NCBI GenBank assembly: GCA_965223125.1
Contig: OZ244984.1
Span: forward strand, 2,294,001-2,358,000
From: Pacificispira sp965223125
GTDB lineage: Bacteria; Pseudomonadota; Alphaproteobacteria; UBA8366; Aestuariispiraceae
Reading direction: 5' to 3'
DNA length: 64,000 nucleotides
Shown: positions 40,845-49,777 of the stretch, piece by piece
Numbering within the stretch: the first letter of the stretch is position 1
Layout of the letters: each line of letters starts with the position of its first letter
Program-made: the position numbers and the translations under genes
Notes under the pieces: model-generated
What the model saw: only the letters and a program-made list of their open reading frames with translations
What the model was told of the DNA's origin: nothing
Database searches by the model: none

Positions 40845-41459
40845 TCAATCCTGCGGTGCACCCCGATAATAGTGCCACAGAAAAACCGCCATGGCCGATC
40901 GCCAGGGCGACCAGGCCTCGGCAATGCTGCGCGCCAGTTTTGCGGAAGGGCGGGTCTCCAGGCCCTTGAGGCGGCGCATGGCCTCCTGCAGGGCGATATC
41001 CTCACCGGGGAACAGGTCCGGACGGTGCAGGGCGAACATGCAATAGATTTCTGCACTCCAGCGCCCGAAGCCTTTCAGGGCAGTGATTGCCACGACTGCT
41101 TCGGCATCCGGCATCTCGGCTATCTGCCGGAGGTCGAGCTGCCCCGAATGAATTGCGGTGGCCAGCCCCTGGGCATAGGCGACCTTCGGACGCGACAGAC
41201 CGGCCCCGCGCAGGGCGTCTTCGCCCAGATCGAGGAAGGCGCCGACATCGCCTCGGGGATAGAGTGCTTCCACCCGCGCCCGGATGGCTCCTGCGGCATC
41301 GCGGGATATCTGCTGCGAGATGATGATGTTCAGCAGAGTCTCGAAACCATGGTCGCTCAGCCGCGGTTCAGGATAGCCGACCAGCGCCAGTCCGGTTGCG
41401 ACATCCGGGTCGGCGGCGGCGGTGCTGTCGAGTGCCTTGATGAGTGTCGGTTTGTCCAT
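40845..41459 (-). CDS. DNA-3-methyladenine glycosylase (AlkA-like, HhH-GPD)
   Basis: The 204-residue enzyme excises alkylated bases. It has the HhH-GPD layout: FETLLNIIISQQISRDAAGAIRARV near residue 38, the helix-hairpin-helix ITALKGFGRWSAEIYCMFAL (about 124-143) and the catalytic Asp in LFPGEDIALQEAMRRL. It lacks the N-terminal beta domain of E. coli AlkA and so resembles the shorter bacterial and yeast-Mag1-like type. It is divergent from the gluQRS gene with a gap of only about 40 bp. Confidence 0.9.
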   Translation of the reverse strand: MDKPTLIKALDSTAAADPDVATGLALVGYPEPRLSDHGFETLLNIIISQQISRDAAGAIRARVEALYPRGDVGAFLDLGEDALRGAGLSRPKVAYAQGLATAIHSGQLDLRQIAEMPDAEAVVAITALKGFGRWSAEIYCMFALHRPDLFPGEDIALQEAMRRLKGLETRPSAKLARSIAEAWSPWRSAMAVFLWHYYRGAPQD

Positions 41460-41500
41460 GAATCTTGACTTACCCCGTGAACCCGATTTACGCCAGACTC

Positions 41501-42355
41501 ATGGAGAGCCCGTTCCCGCCCGCCACCCGATTTGCCCCGAGTCCCAGTGGTCGCCTGCATCTGGGCCATGCCTATTCCGCCCTGTTCTCGGCACGGCAGG
41601 CGGCGGTGATGGGCGGGCGATTCCATCTGCGGATCGAGGATATCGACCTTGGCCGATGCCATCCTGAATTCGAATCTGGGATTTTCGAGGATCTGACCTG
41701 GCTCGGCCTCACCTGGGAACAGCCGGTGCTGCGCCAGTCTGATCGGTTGCCGCTCTATCACGATTTTCTCCACACATTGGAAGAGGGCGGCCTGACCTAT
41801 CCCTGCTTCTGCACACGAAGGGAAATCGGGGCTGAAATCGCCAATGCACCGCGCGCACCCCATGGTCCGGATGGCGCACTCTATCCAGGCACTTGCAAGA
41901 ATCTGGATCCGGGATTGGCGCGGGATCGGATCGCGTCCGGCATGCCGCATGCGATCCGCCTGCATATGGACCGGGCGGCGCATATGGCCGGGCCGCTGAC
42001 ATTCACCGATCTGGATCGGGGAGAGATGGCGGTGCGGCCCGAGACCTGTGGCGATATCGTTCTTGCCCGCAAGGATGTGCCGACCAGCTATCATCTCTCC
42101 GTCACTGTCGATGACGCGCACCAGCATATCTCTTGCATCACGCGGGGGGAGGATCTGCTGCATGCGACCCATGTGCATCGGGTGCTGCAGACCCTGCTCG
42201 GCTTTCCGGTGCCGGTCTATCGCCATCATGGCCTGTTGCGCGACAGATTCGGGCGACGCCTTGCCAAGCGGGATCGATCCGCAACCCTCGCCGCTCTACG
42301 CGAGTCAGGCACCACTCCGGCGGAAGTCAGGGCGCGCGTCGGATTCCCGGACTGA
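41501..42355 (+). CDS. gluQ: Glutamyl-Q tRNA(Asp) synthetase GluQRS
   Basis: GluQRS attaches glutamate to queuosine at position 34 of tRNA-Asp. The HIGH-like motif FAPSPSGRLHLGHAYSA and KMSKS-like RLAKRDRS are present, with zinc ligands CFC and YPGTC. The 284-residue length, lacking the anticodon-binding domain, separates it from GltX. I start at the ATG at 41501, which leaves a normal short N-terminus; a TTG (41465) in the same frame is possible, and neither has a clear ribosome site. The 3' end faces a LysR gene. Confidence 0.92.
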   Translation: MESPFPPATRFAPSPSGRLHLGHAYSALFSARQAAVMGGRFHLRIEDIDLGRCHPEFESGIFEDLTWLGLTWEQPVLRQSDRLPLYHDFLHTLEEGGLTYPCFCTRREIGAEIANAPRAPHGPDGALYPGTCKNLDPGLARDRIASGMPHAIRLHMDRAAHMAGPLTFTDLDRGEMAVRPETCGDIVLARKDVPTSYHLSVTVDDAHQHISCITRGEDLLHATHVHRVLQTLLGFPVPVYRHHGLLRDRFGRRLAKRDRSATLAALRESGTTPAEVRARVGFPD

Positions 42356-42371
42356 ATGCCGCCCGTGTCAT

Positions 42372-42400
42372 GCCCTGATCCCCCAGGTGACGATCAGGGC
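42372..42400. terminator. Hairpin between convergent gluQ and LysR genes
   Basis: GCCCTGATC (42372..42380) pairs with GATCAGGGC (42392..42400) over an 11-base loop and overlaps the last codons of the LysR gene. There is no T-run on either side, so it may be a weak bidirectional terminator. Confidence 0.35.
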
Positions 42401-43305
42401 CAGAGAACCTCCGGCCCTGCATAGCGTGCGGTCAGGAAATCAACGAAGGCGCGGACCTTGGCGGAAAGGTGGCGGTTGGGCGGATAGAGCGCGTGAATTC
42501 CGATGGGCGGCAGTTCGTATTCCTCAAGTATCGGAACCAATGCTCCGCCACGCAGGCTCTCGACGCAGATGAAAGTCGGTGAGAGTACGATGCCCACGCC
42601 TGCTGCGGCGGCCTGAGCCAGCGCATTGCCATTGTTTGATACCAGAGATCCGGCTACCCGCACCGACAATTCCCCTTTCGGATCATCGGGGTTCCTGAAG
42701 CGCCAGATGTTGGGTGTGTCAGTATAGGTATAAATCATGCAGTTGTGGTTTTCGAGGTCCTGGGGATGCAGCGGCATTCCATGCTTCTCCAGATAGGACG
42801 GGGCTGCGAGCAACGGGCGGCGGGTCTGGGCAATGCGCTTGGCGATCAGGCTGGAATCCTCCAGCACACCAATGCGGATCGCGACATCGAAGCCCTCGTC
42901 AATAATATCGACCCGCCGGTCGTTGAAATCCATGAACACTGAAACTTCCTGATGCATCGTCATGAAATCCGGCAGGGCAGCCGTCAGATGGGTGATGCCG
43001 AAACTGACCGGAGCCGTCACCCGAAGCCGACCGCGCGGGACTTCCTGCAGGTGGGTGACGGCCAGTTCCGCCTCCTCCGCCTCGGCGATGATCCGGCGAC
43101 AGCGCTCATAGAAGGATTGCCCGACCTCGGTCAGGCTCAGGCGGCGCGTCGTGCGGGCAATCAGTTGCGCGCCCAGGCGCTGTTCCAGCTTGGTCACCTG
43201 CTTGCTGATCGCGGATTTTGACTGCCCCATCTTCTCGGCGGCGGCGGTGAAACTTCCCGCTTCGACGACGGCGGCAAAAACCGCGATCCCGCTCAAATCC
43301 TGCAT
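42394..43305 (-). CDS. LysR family regulator divergent from a GST-pirin operon
   Basis: The 303-residue protein has an N-terminal LysR helix-turn-helix (IAVFAAVVEAGSFTAAAEKMGQSKSAISKQVTKLEQRLGAQLIARTTRRLSLTEVG) and a C-terminal substrate-binding domain beginning VPRGRLRVTAPVSFGITHL, the CrgA-like subgroup. I start at the ATG at 43305 after AAGGA; the open frame runs to 43350. It is divergent from a glutathionyl-hydroquinone reductase and pirin. LysR proteins in this arrangement commonly sense quinone-like electrophiles; that is inferred here. A 17-bp inverted repeat lies between the genes. Confidence 0.88.
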   Translation of the reverse strand: MQDLSGIAVFAAVVEAGSFTAAAEKMGQSKSAISKQVTKLEQRLGAQLIARTTRRLSLTEVGQSFYERCRRIIAEAEEAELAVTHLQEVPRGRLRVTAPVSFGITHLTAALPDFMTMHQEVSVFMDFNDRRVDIIDEGFDVAIRIGVLEDSSLIAKRIAQTRRPLLAAPSYLEKHGMPLHPQDLENHNCMIYTYTDTPNIWRFRNPDDPKGELSVRVAGSLVSNNGNALAQAAAAGVGIVLSPTFICVESLRGGALVPILEEYELPPIGIHALYPPNRHLSAKVRAFVDFLTARYAGPEVLWP

Positions 43306-43347
43306 GGCGATGATCCTTTCCAGGACACATTGGTGCGTATGTCGAAA

Positions 43348-43364
43348 CAATTATATTCTAATTG
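43348..43364. promoter_or_regulatory. LysR-box-like inverted repeat between LysR and GST genes
   Basis: CAATTATATTCTAATTG has exact 6-base arms (CAATTA / TAATTG) around TATTC and contains the T-N11-A pattern of LysR sites. It is 43 bp from the LysR start and 68 bp from the GST start, a usual place for divergent LysR control. Confidence 0.6.
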
Positions 43365-43431
43365 GTCCGATTGTCATCTGGTTGATGCTGATTATCTTCT
43401 CCGTAACACAGATTGGAAAAGGAGAGAGACG

Positions 43432-44421
43432 ATGGGACTTCTGGTTGACGGAAAATGGCAGGACAAATGGTACGACACGTCCAGCACCGGCGGCAAATTC
43501 GTGCGCAGTGAATCGCAGTTCCGCAACTGGATCACCGCCGATGGCAGTGCCGTTCCGACCGGTGATGCCGGGTTCAAGGCGGAGGCTGGACGCTATCATC
43601 TCTACGTCTCGCTGGCCTGTCCCTGGGCGCATCGCACGCTGATCTTCCGGGCGCTGAAAGGGCTGGAGGACATGATTTCCGTTTCCGCCGTGCATTGGCG
43701 GATGAAGGAGAATGGCTGGACCTTCGATACCAGCGATCCCGATGTGACCGGCGACCCGATCCACGATGCGAATTACCTGTATCAGGTCTACACCGCCGTG
43801 CAGCCGGATTACAGCGGGCGCGTGACGGTTCCTGTCCTGTTCGACAGGCAGACAGGCCGGATTGTCAGCAACGAATCTGCCGATATTATCCGGATGCTGA
43901 ATTCCGCCTTTGACGAGATCGGCGCGACAAAGGGGGATTATTACCCTGCCGACTTGCGGGGCGAGATCGATGCGGTCAACCAGCGTGTCTATGACACGGT
44001 CAACAACGGTGTCTACAAATCCGGTTTTGCGACCAGACAGGAAGTCTATGAGGACGCCGTAACCACCTTGTTTGAGAGCCTGGACTGGCTGGAAGACCGG
44101 TTGTCGAAGCAGCGGTATCTGGTCGGCGACCGCGTGACCGAGGCGGATTGGCGGCTGTTCACCACGCTGGTTCGGTTCGACCCGGTCTATGTTGGGCATT
44201 TCAAATGCAACATCCGGCGGATCGTCGATTATCCCAGCCTCTGGGCCTATACCCGGGAACTCTACCAATGGCCCGGCGTCGCGGAGACCGTGAACATGCG
44301 CCATATCAAGGCGCATTACTACGGCAGCCACGACACGATCAATCCGACTGCCGTGATCCCGCTGGGACCGGAACTGGATTTCACGAAACCTCATCGCCGC
44401 GCGCACCAGATCGCGGCCTAG
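43432..44421 (+). CDS. Glutathionyl-hydroquinone reductase (Xi-class GST, YqjG/ECM4 type)
   Basis: The 329-residue enzyme removes glutathione from glutathionyl-hydroquinones, protecting against quinone stress. The active-site Cys63 sits in SLACPWAHRTLI, at the same position as in E. coli YqjG. Further Xi-class features are DANYLYQVYTAVQPDYSGRVTVPVLFD, NESADIIRML and the C-terminal VRFDPVYVGHFKCNIRRI. AAGGAGAG precedes the ATG at 43432; the longer frame overlaps the promoter. The pirin gene follows after 11 bp. Confidence 0.92.
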   Translation: MGLLVDGKWQDKWYDTSSTGGKFVRSESQFRNWITADGSAVPTGDAGFKAEAGRYHLYVSLACPWAHRTLIFRALKGLEDMISVSAVHWRMKENGWTFDTSDPDVTGDPIHDANYLYQVYTAVQPDYSGRVTVPVLFDRQTGRIVSNESADIIRMLNSAFDEIGATKGDYYPADLRGEIDAVNQRVYDTVNNGVYKSGFATRQEVYEDAVTTLFESLDWLEDRLSKQRYLVGDRVTEADWRLFTTLVRFDPVYVGHFKCNIRRIVDYPSLWAYTRELYQWPGVAETVNMRHIKAHYYGSHDTINPTAVIPLGPELDFTKPHRRAHQIAA

Positions 44422-44432
44422 GAGATACTATC

Positions 44433-45140
44433 ATGTCACTGGAACTGAGGCCCTTCGATACACTTGGCCATGCCGATTTTGGCTGGCTGGATGCCCGTCA
44501 TCATTTCAGCTTCGGTCATTACTATGACCCGGAGCGGATGCATGTTGGCCCGCTGCGGGTCTGGAATGACGATACGATCCAGACCGGAACCGGATTCGAT
44601 CCGCATCCGCACCGGGATATGGAAATCATCACCTATGTCCGGGAGGGTGCGATCACCCATCGCGACAATCTGGGCAATGAGGGCCGCACGGAGGCGGGTG
44701 ATATCCAGGTGATGTCCGCCGGGACCGGGATCGTACATTCGGAGTTTAATCTGGAAGATGGGCCCACCCGGATATTCCAGATCTGGATCATTCCGCGCAG
44801 TCAAGGCCTGACACCCCGCTGGGAGACCAGGGCCTTCCCGAAGGAAGATCGGTCGGGCAGCCTTCATGCACTGGCCTCCGGCCGTGCCGGGGTCAGCGAT
44901 GTCGCCCCGATCGATCAGGATGCGACTCTGTTCGCCGGTACCCTGGCGAAGGGGACGGTATTGGAGCAACCGTTGGGGGTCGGGCGCAGCGCCTATCTGG
45001 TCCCGGCGAAAGGTCGGATCAGCGTCGACGGGACGGAAATCGCAGCCCGCGACGGCGTTATTCTGCGCGATGCTCCATCCATCCGCATCGAGGCTCTGGA
45101 GGATGCGGAGGTGATCCTGGTCGATGTGCCTGGGCGCTGA
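44433..45140 (+). CDS. Pirin family protein (YhhW-type, quercetinase-like)
   Basis: The 235-residue bicupin has the pirin motifs FDPHPHRDMEIITYVREGAITHRDNLGN with three metal-binding His/Glu positions and QVMSAGTGIVHSEFN with the fourth. E. coli YhhW in this group degrades the flavonoid quercetin, but cellular roles vary. AGGAG precedes the ATG at 44433. It is the second gene after the hydroquinone reductase, consistent with a quinone or phenolic stress unit. It faces the Na/Pi cotransporter gene 6 bp away. Confidence 0.9.
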   Translation: MSLELRPFDTLGHADFGWLDARHHFSFGHYYDPERMHVGPLRVWNDDTIQTGTGFDPHPHRDMEIITYVREGAITHRDNLGNEGRTEAGDIQVMSAGTGIVHSEFNLEDGPTRIFQIWIIPRSQGLTPRWETRAFPKEDRSGSLHALASGRAGVSDVAPIDQDATLFAGTLAKGTVLEQPLGVGRSAYLVPAKGRISVDGTEIAARDGVILRDAPSIRIEALEDAEVILVDVPGR

Positions 45141-45146
45141 AAAAGG

Positions 45147-46775
45147 TCATGCCGTCCCTGGCTCAATCGCAACCCGGTTGAGCCTGGGCGACAGGCGGCG
45201 ATGGGTCTTGAGGGCGGCATGGCCCGCCCTGCGGAGGCTCTGGCTGTAGATCAGGGAAGTATCGACCTGGGCGATGGGGACCGTTCCCCGAGCCGCATTC
45301 TGAAGCAGTTCCCGCTTGATCGCCTCATAGGCTGATTCCAGCGCTGTTGCCTTGTCGGCGAAATGAGCCGCGCCATCGACCTCCGGTGCAGGCGACGGGA
45401 GGCAGGAAAGCACCACCGTCATCAGTGTATGCCATGTCTCCGGTCTGCCCCCGTCATGGTGCAGAGTCTGTGTGGCGATCCAGGTTGCCTCCCGCACCAG
45501 ATCCTCCAGATGCTGGATGCCCCGGATGAGGTCCGGCAGTGCATCCCGCACCTCGGTTGGCAGTTCCTGACCGCTCAGCTTATGTATGAAGTCGCGGATA
45601 TTCTGCCCTAGCTGCAGAATGCCCTCTTCCTGCGCCTTTACCATGCGTGCCGCGGCGGGTCCGGTGGTCAATCCCCGTTCCGTTGCCTGGAGGGTGATAT
45701 CCGCCATGTTACGCAGTTCCAGCGTCAGTGCATTCAGGGCCAGTGAGGGGAAGGCAATCAGGGTCGTGTCGATATGGCGCGGTCGGGCGATCTGTTCCTG
45801 TTCGGAGACGAACAGCCCGTCCAGCCATTGACTCATCCGCCGCGTCACCGGCCAGATCAGGGCGATTCCAAGCAAGTTGAACAGGGTATGGAAAACCGCC
45901 AGTGTCGCCATAATGTCCCCATCCGATGCCATGGCATCGACGGCGGCAAGGCTGATCGACAGGAGGGGTTTAATCAGAACAAGCGCGAAAACCCCCGTCA
46001 CGACATTGAAGATGACATGGGAAATCGCCACGCGCTTTGCGGCAGGTGTTGCAGAAAGAGCGGCGAAAAGGGCCGTTGAGGTCGTTCCAATATTGGCCCC
46101 GATCAGGATCGCTGCCGCCAGGGTCAATGGCACATTGCCCGATGCCGTGGCGGTCAGCGCAATCGCGACGGCGGCGCTGGAGGACTGGGTCAGTATGGTC
46201 AGACCCACGCCGAGAACGACGAAGATCAGGAGCATGTGAAAACCCGACTCCGCCAGTTCGAGGCTGGCAAGCAGGGGGGCGAGACCTGAAAACCCGTCCT
46301 GCAGGAAATTGACACCCAGAAAGAATATCCCGAACCCGGCAAGAGCCTGTCCCAACCCCTTCTGACGCATCCGCGATCTTGCAAAGATGCCCGTCAGCAT
46401 CCCCCCGCCGATTAACGGCAGGGCAAGCGCACCAACATCGATCTTTACCCCAACCAGCGCGACCAGCCAGCTTGTCATCGTGGTGCCAACATTGGATCCG
46501 AATACGACCCAGATCGCCTGGGTCAGGGTCAGCAACCCGGCATTCACAAAACCGATGATCGCAACCGTCACGGCGCTGGATGACTGCACCAGCGCCGTGA
46601 TCAGGAATCCTGCGGCCAGCCCGCGTAGCGCAGACCGTGTCCATTTATCCAGAATCTCGCGCAGCGCCCCGCCTGCTGCCAGCTTCAAACCGTCGGTCAT
46701 CATCGACATGCCAAGCAGGAAGAGCCCAATCCCACCGAGCAGCGATGCCATGACTGTCAGATCAAAATAATCCAT
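45147..46775 (-). CDS. Na/Pi cotransporter family protein (NptA/PF02690) with PhoU-like tail
   Basis: The 542-residue protein has two homologous membrane repeats: GLFLLGMSMMTDGLKLAAGGALREIL with LVQSSSAVTVAIIGFVNAGLLTLTQAIWVVFGSNVGTTMT, and LTQSSSAAVAIALTATASGNV with AILIGANIGTTSTALFAAL. The QSSS and GxNxGTT motifs are the sodium/phosphate signature. The last 200 residues are helical and PhoU-like. It probably imports phosphate or exports excess. It is not linked to pst or pho genes here. Confidence 0.9.
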   Translation of the reverse strand: MDYFDLTVMASLLGGIGLFLLGMSMMTDGLKLAAGGALREILDKWTRSALRGLAAGFLITALVQSSSAVTVAIIGFVNAGLLTLTQAIWVVFGSNVGTTMTSWLVALVGVKIDVGALALPLIGGGMLTGIFARSRMRQKGLGQALAGFGIFFLGVNFLQDGFSGLAPLLASLELAESGFHMLLIFVVLGVGLTILTQSSSAAVAIALTATASGNVPLTLAAAILIGANIGTTSTALFAALSATPAAKRVAISHVIFNVVTGVFALVLIKPLLSISLAAVDAMASDGDIMATLAVFHTLFNLLGIALIWPVTRRMSQWLDGLFVSEQEQIARPRHIDTTLIAFPSLALNALTLELRNMADITLQATERGLTTGPAAARMVKAQEEGILQLGQNIRDFIHKLSGQELPTEVRDALPDLIRGIQHLEDLVREATWIATQTLHHDGGRPETWHTLMTVVLSCLPSPAPEVDGAAHFADKATALESAYEAIKRELLQNAARGTVPIAQVDTSLIYSQSLRRAGHAALKTHRRLSPRLNRVAIEPGTA

Positions 46776-46802
46776 GATTTGAGCAGTGATCCAATTCCGA
46801 TT

Positions 46803-47204
46803 TCAGGGACGACAATAGATGGCGATATCGTCCTGCAGAGAGACATGCTGTGATTCGATATCGAGCGACTGCGCTTCGCAGATTTCCGGACTCGCGCTCA
46901 ACCGCGACCAGTCCTGACCGGGGCAGGATTCCAGAACGACCGTCAGCAACCGACTGCATTCCCGATACTGGGCAAGCGCCTTTCCAAAGTGATCATCACT
47001 TTCCCTCAGAAAGGCACAGATTTCCACCGGGGTCGCTCGAGCGGCGGTGCTGTTGTGCAATGCCTCTCCTCTCAACCGTTCGGCACGCGTCATGTCACTG
47101 AGGCCATCCTGCATCGCCCTTTCGATCCGGAGTGTCCCATCCCGACATTCCGCCAGAGCGGATACCGGAGCCAACAGAAACAGTAGAAGTGAAAGAACGG
47201 CCAT
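46803..47204 (-). CDS. Hypothetical secreted protein with six cysteines
   Basis: I do not recognise this 133-residue protein. Its first 18 residues (MAVLSLLLFLLAPVSALA) form a signal peptide. The mature part has six cysteines (in ECRD, EICA, RECS, ESCP, EICE and IYCRP), which suggests disulfide bonds in the periplasm. An ATG at 47264 inside the uvrC 3' end would add a 20-residue front; it has only a weak ribosome site, and the one at 47204 has none. It follows uvrC on the same strand. Confidence 0.55.
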   Translation of the reverse strand: MAVLSLLLFLLAPVSALAECRDGTLRIERAMQDGLSDMTRAERLRGEALHNSTAARATPVEICAFLRESDDHFGKALAQYRECSRLLTVVLESCPGQDWSRLSASPEICEAQSLDIESQHVSLQDDIAIYCRP

Positions 47205-47238
47205 CACAGGAGTTGGACCGGTTATTGAACGAGGGCTG

Positions 47239-49302
47239 TCAGCCAGTTGGGTGGAAGAATCCATGGATCTTCTTTGCGACTGCGCTTGATATGCCATCCA
47301 CCTTCTCCAGATCCGTGACGGCGGCGCGGGATACCGCCTTGGCCGACCCGAAGTATAGCAGAAGCGCTTTCTTGCGCTTCCCCCCAATACCGGGAATTTC
47401 GTCGAGCGGGCTGCGGACCTGATCCTTGGCTCGCCGTTTGCGGTGGGAGCCGATGGCGAAGCGGTGCGCTTCGTCGCGCAGGCGCTGAATGAAATAGAGA
47501 ACGGGGTCACGTGGCGGCAGCAGGATCGGCCGGTCTGCGCCGGGCAGCATGATGCGCTCGCGTCCCGCCTCCCGCTCCGGGCCCTTGGCAACGGTCATGA
47601 CCGGGACGTCATCCTCCAGACCCAATTCGCGCAGGGCATCCAGGGCGGCGCTCAACTGTCCCTTGCCGCCATCAAGAACGACCAGATCCGGCCACATCCC
47701 GCCGCTGCGTTCCGGATCTTCCTTCAGCGCGCGGGCGAAGCGGCGGTGGATCACTTCACGGGTCATGGCATAATCGTCGCCCCCGGCGGGAGCCTCACCG
47801 CCGGGTGCATCGCCATAAGGCGATGCAGGGGTTTCGGCAAGGCCGGGCTTAACGGTTTCCTCTGCTTCCGGTCCCCGGATGTTGAACTTGCGATAGCTGT
47901 TCTTGGTAAAACCGTCCGGTCCCGCAACGATCATTGCGCCAACCGCCTGACGACCTTGGATATGGCTATTGTCATAGACTTCGACTCGTTTCACCGGGCC
48001 GTCCAGGCCCGCCAGGTCGGCAAGGCCGGACAGCAGGCGAATCTGGCTGGAACTTTCTGCCAGCCGCCGCTCCAGCGCCTCTCGGGCATTGTCTGCGGCA
48101 TGTTCCACTGCCTTGCGGCGTCCGCCCCGCTGCGGCACCGCAATTGTGATCTTGCGCCCCGCCTTTATCGCCAGAGCCTCCGTCAGCAGATCCATCTCGT
48201 CCGGTGTCTGGTTCAGCAGAACATCTTTTGGCGGCGGACGGTTCTCATAGAACTGGCCCAGAAATCCGGCCAGCACAGCGCTGGGCTCCATCTGCTTGTC
48301 ATGGGTGGGAAAATACGAGCGTGTCCCGTTGTTCCGCCCGCCGCGATAGAAGAAGACCTGCAGGCAGCTTTGACCGCCGCGCTGTTCCAAGGCGATGACG
48401 TCGGCATCACCGATCCCTTCGATATTGATATCCTGGCTGGACTGGACATGGGCCATGGCGCGCAACCGGTCGCGGAAGGTTGCCGCACGCTCGAAATCCA
48501 TCTCCTCCGATGCCTTTTGCATCGCAGCGGCCAGATCGTCCTTCACCTCCTGCGAGCGACCGGACAGGAAGGCCTTGGCCTGTGCCACAGTTGCGGCATA
48601 GTCCTGCTGCGAGATCAGTCCGACGCAGGGTGCGCTGCATCGCTTGATCTGGTATTGCAGGCAGGGACGGGTGCGGTTGCGGAATACGCCATCGGTGCAG
48701 TTGCGCAGCAGAAAGGCGCGCTGCAGGACGTTCAGGGTCCGGTTGACCGCCCCCGCCGAGGCAAAGGGGCCAAAGAAATCCCCCTTTCGGTCCCGTGCCC
48801 CGCGATGCTTGACGATCTGCGGGAAATCCTGGTCTCCCCGGATCAGGATATCCGGGAAGGTCTTGTCGTCGCGCAGCAGGACATTGTAGCGCGGCATCAG
48901 CCGCTTGATCAGGTTGTTTTCCAGCAGCAGCGCCTCGACCTCGCTGGCGCAGGTGACGAACTCCATCGATGCGGTTTCCGATACCATCCGCTGCAACCGG
49001 ATCGGCAGCCTGTCGGGGCGGGAATAGGTCGTCACCCGCCGCCGCAGATTATGCGCCTTGCCGACATAGAGTGGTTCCCCGTCGGCGGAGATCATGCGGT
49101 AAACCCCGGCTTCATTGCCAAGGCGGTCGAGATAGCGCCGGATAATCGCAGCGCCGGACGCGAGGGAGGGACGCGCGGGCTGCTGCTGCCCCGGTTCGCC
49201 ATCCTGCTGGTTTGTTTCATGTCTGGCGGTGGGCATGCCCTCTGGAGCCGCATCCGCTGCGGATGTCGGTTTGGTTCCCTCGCTGTCGTCTTCCCTCGCC
49301 AT
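47239..49302 (-). CDS. uvrC: Excinuclease ABC subunit UvrC
   Basis: UvrC (687 residues) makes both cuts in nucleotide excision repair. It has a GIY-YIG domain (GVYRMISADGEPLYVGKAHNLRRRV, about residues 65-90), the Cys-rich CLQYQIKRCSAPCVG, a UvrB-interaction helix near residues 255-290, an RNase H-like domain with EVYDNSHIQGRQAVGAMIV and DLVVLDGGKGQLSAAL, and two C-terminal helix-hairpin-helices (IPGIGGKRKKALL, VDGISSAVAKKIH). Before the GIY-YIG domain it has a 45-residue Gln/Pro-rich extension, and a Gly/Ala-rich insert near residue 490. The long plus-strand frame opposite it is a shadow. Confidence 0.95.
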   Translation of the reverse strand: MAREDDSEGTKPTSAADAAPEGMPTARHETNQQDGEPGQQQPARPSLASGAAIIRRYLDRLGNEAGVYRMISADGEPLYVGKAHNLRRRVTTYSRPDRLPIRLQRMVSETASMEFVTCASEVEALLLENNLIKRLMPRYNVLLRDDKTFPDILIRGDQDFPQIVKHRGARDRKGDFFGPFASAGAVNRTLNVLQRAFLLRNCTDGVFRNRTRPCLQYQIKRCSAPCVGLISQQDYAATVAQAKAFLSGRSQEVKDDLAAAMQKASEEMDFERAATFRDRLRAMAHVQSSQDINIEGIGDADVIALEQRGGQSCLQVFFYRGGRNNGTRSYFPTHDKQMEPSAVLAGFLGQFYENRPPPKDVLLNQTPDEMDLLTEALAIKAGRKITIAVPQRGGRRKAVEHAADNAREALERRLAESSSQIRLLSGLADLAGLDGPVKRVEVYDNSHIQGRQAVGAMIVAGPDGFTKNSYRKFNIRGPEAEETVKPGLAETPASPYGDAPGGEAPAGGDDYAMTREVIHRRFARALKEDPERSGGMWPDLVVLDGGKGQLSAALDALRELGLEDDVPVMTVAKGPEREAGRERIMLPGADRPILLPPRDPVLYFIQRLRDEAHRFAIGSHRKRRAKDQVRSPLDEIPGIGGKRKKALLLYFGSAKAVSRAAVTDLEKVDGISSAVAKKIHGFFHPTG

Positions 49303-49777
49303 CCGTCTGGACCCACTGTTTCCACAAGATTATTATGATTCTAAATTTGGAACTAACCTCCGATGCGATCAAGCGTACCCAAGCACCACAGGAAATGATT
49401 CAAATTTCACTTTGAAACATCTAAAAAGCCATTCAATTCACAAAGCCGCAACTATCCACCAACTCTGTGGATAACCTTGTTGGCAAACTGTGCCGGACCC
49501 TGTCCCCCGCCCCGAACTCCAAGGGCTGTATCGGTTTGCACATTTTTTAATCAAAAAAATCATCACATTGATTTCATTGGTTTTTTCATAAGTCAAGTAT
49601 GAATGAATGGTTAAAATCAAATTTTCAGATTGCCAAGTGGAAGCTGCTGGAATCCCCCATTTCGCCTGTGCACAACTCCCAGTCCCTTTCTGAAAAACCA
49701 TCACGATTCGAGTGATTTAGCCAATTGCATGGGAAGTGTATTTTACCCGATTGATGAGGACTGGAAGCGGTATCAAG
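49303..49777. other. AT-rich intergenic region with DnaA-box-like sequences
   Basis: This is the longest gap in the window (475 bp) and is strikingly AT-rich, with tracts such as TTTTTTAATCAAAAAA (49543..49558). It contains an exact DnaA box (49466..49474) facing a second, imperfect copy (49452..49460), and looser relatives TTTCCACAA (49319..49327) and TGTGCACAA (49667..49675). No gene, tRNA or transposon end is visible. It may be a promoter region for uvrC or a DnaA-binding locus; the usual origin neighbours are absent. Confidence 0.5.
49452..49474. promoter_or_regulatory. Inverted pair of DnaA-box-like sites
   Basis: TATCCAC (49453..49459) and GTGGATA (49467..49473) are exact inverted repeats. 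The right-hand copy extends to TGTGGATAA, the reverse complement of the perfect DnaA box TTATCCACA; the left copy, CTATCCACC, differs at two positions. Confidence 0.45.

Noticed and set aside
47443..49338. 631-codon open frame on the plus strand
   Set aside because: It is antisense to uvrC, which is complete and conserved; the opposing frame is open only because of high GC codon bias and has no recognisable domain.
49303..49777. Confident chromosomal replication origin
   Set aside because: Only one exact DnaA box and no origin-linked genes; kept as a weaker DnaA-binding hypothesis.
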